This document shows, piece after piece, positions 6,473 to 6,646 of a DNA stretch of 6,646 nt; within the stretch, counting starts at the first letter, position 1; every line of letters begins with the position of its first letter. The translations under genes were made by a program, and so were the position numbers. Below the pieces are notes generated by a model, which saw only the letters and a program-made list of their open reading frames with translations, was not told the DNA's origin and ran no database searches. The stretch is taken from contig CALFJB010000004.1 in assembly GCA_937877565.1 (NCBI GenBank), positions 1 to 6,646 of the forward strand, given 5' to 3'. This DNA is from an uncultured Selenomonadales bacterium (GTDB lineage Bacteria; Bacillota; Negativicutes; Selenomonadales; Selenomonadaceae).

Positions 6473-6508
6473 CTTTAATAACACTCCTTTCGAATTATAT
6501 TGAAATTG

Positions 6509-6537
6509 ATTATAATATTTTTAATTATAAAAGTCAA
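6509..6537 (-). promoter_or_regulatory. Near-consensus sigma-A promoter for the ferredoxin gene
   Basis: The minus strand has TTGACT (6537-6532), a spacer of exactly 17 bases, and a perfect TATAAT (6514-6509). The transcript should start near 6502, leaving a leader of about 30 bases with the AAAGGAG site. The -35 box starts 4 bases after the stop codon of the upstream gene. The strength of the match suggests high, constitutive expression. Confidence 0.85.
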
Positions 6538-6541
6538 TATA

Positions 6542-6646
6542 TTATAATAATCTTTTTGCATTTTTCTTAACTTGATATTTAACTTCTTCTTCATTTGAAT
6601 ATAATAATTTTCTATTTTCCATTAATACTTTTCCATCTACAATAGT
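6542..6646 (-). CDS. C-terminal fragment of a probable amidohydrolase (MTA/SAH deaminase-like)
   Basis: Thirty-four codons and a TAA stop (6544-6542) enter from the right edge. The reading TIVDGKVLMENRKLL, followed by NEEEVKYQVKKNAKRLL, resembles the end of metal-dependent amidohydrolases of the 5'-methylthioadenosine/S-adenosylhomocysteine deaminase group. There the last beta-sandwich strand reads like 'VxVxGKxVxxxxxLLxxDEEEV'. The catalytic barrel lies outside the window, so substrate and exact family cannot be decided; other amidohydrolases such as dihydroorotase-like or imidazolonepropionase-like proteins share this ending. Codon use is as AT-rich as in its neighbours. The only intergenic sequence after it is the ferredoxin promoter region, with no terminator hairpin seen. 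Confidence 0.5.
   Translation of the reverse strand, partial: TIVDGKVLMENRKLLYSNEEEVKYQVKKNAKRLL

Noticed and set aside
6473..6484. GTG start at 6484 for the ferredoxin
   Set aside because: It overlaps the AAAGGAG ribosome binding site and adds four residues not usual in the family; ATG 6472 is better.
1..6646. CRISPR array, tRNA or rRNA genes, or an insertion sequence with transposase
   Set aside because: No regularly spaced direct repeats, no cloverleaf or conserved rRNA segments, and no transposase-like frame could be seen on either strand.

Overview
The window looks like two pieces of DNA of different origin, joined at about 5040-5060. Every gene I can support lies on the minus strand, so the text follows right-to-left transcription.

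Positions 1 to about 5050 have intermediate GC (about 40-50% in lines counted by hand), with GCC/GCG alanine and mixed third codon positions. From right to left this part holds tsf (elongation factor Ts) with a strong terminator, a YdjI-like SPFH protein ending in three zinc ribbons with its own terminator, and a hybrid sensor kinase (FIST sensor, HisKA, HATPase, receiver). The kinase runs off the left edge within its receiver domain. The style suggests an anaerobic Firmicute, possibly Negativicutes, but that is a guess.

Positions from about 5050 to 6646 are much more AT-rich (about 27-30% GC in lines counted) and use A/T-ending codons almost throughout, as in low-GC Clostridia or relatives. 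From right to left this part holds the last 34 residues of a probable amidohydrolase, a 57-residue 2[4Fe-4S] ferredoxin with a near-consensus promoter and a terminator, a palindromic repeat-like element, and a class B penicillin-binding protein with its own promoter.

The PBP is cut off just after its SxxK active-site motif. It continues in frame into an acidic tail and a stop codon 28 bases before tsf. That is where the end of rpsB would normally lie, since rpsB-tsf is a conserved pair. The simplest reading is that the AT-rich segment was joined inside the 3' end of rpsB, either as an assembly chimera or by a real recombination event. Both parent genes are broken at the same point.

I see no convincing new multi-gene system. 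The most noteworthy items are the junction, a possible AUA start for the PBP, the palindromic element at 6185-6254, and the unusual 5' region of the kinase gene.
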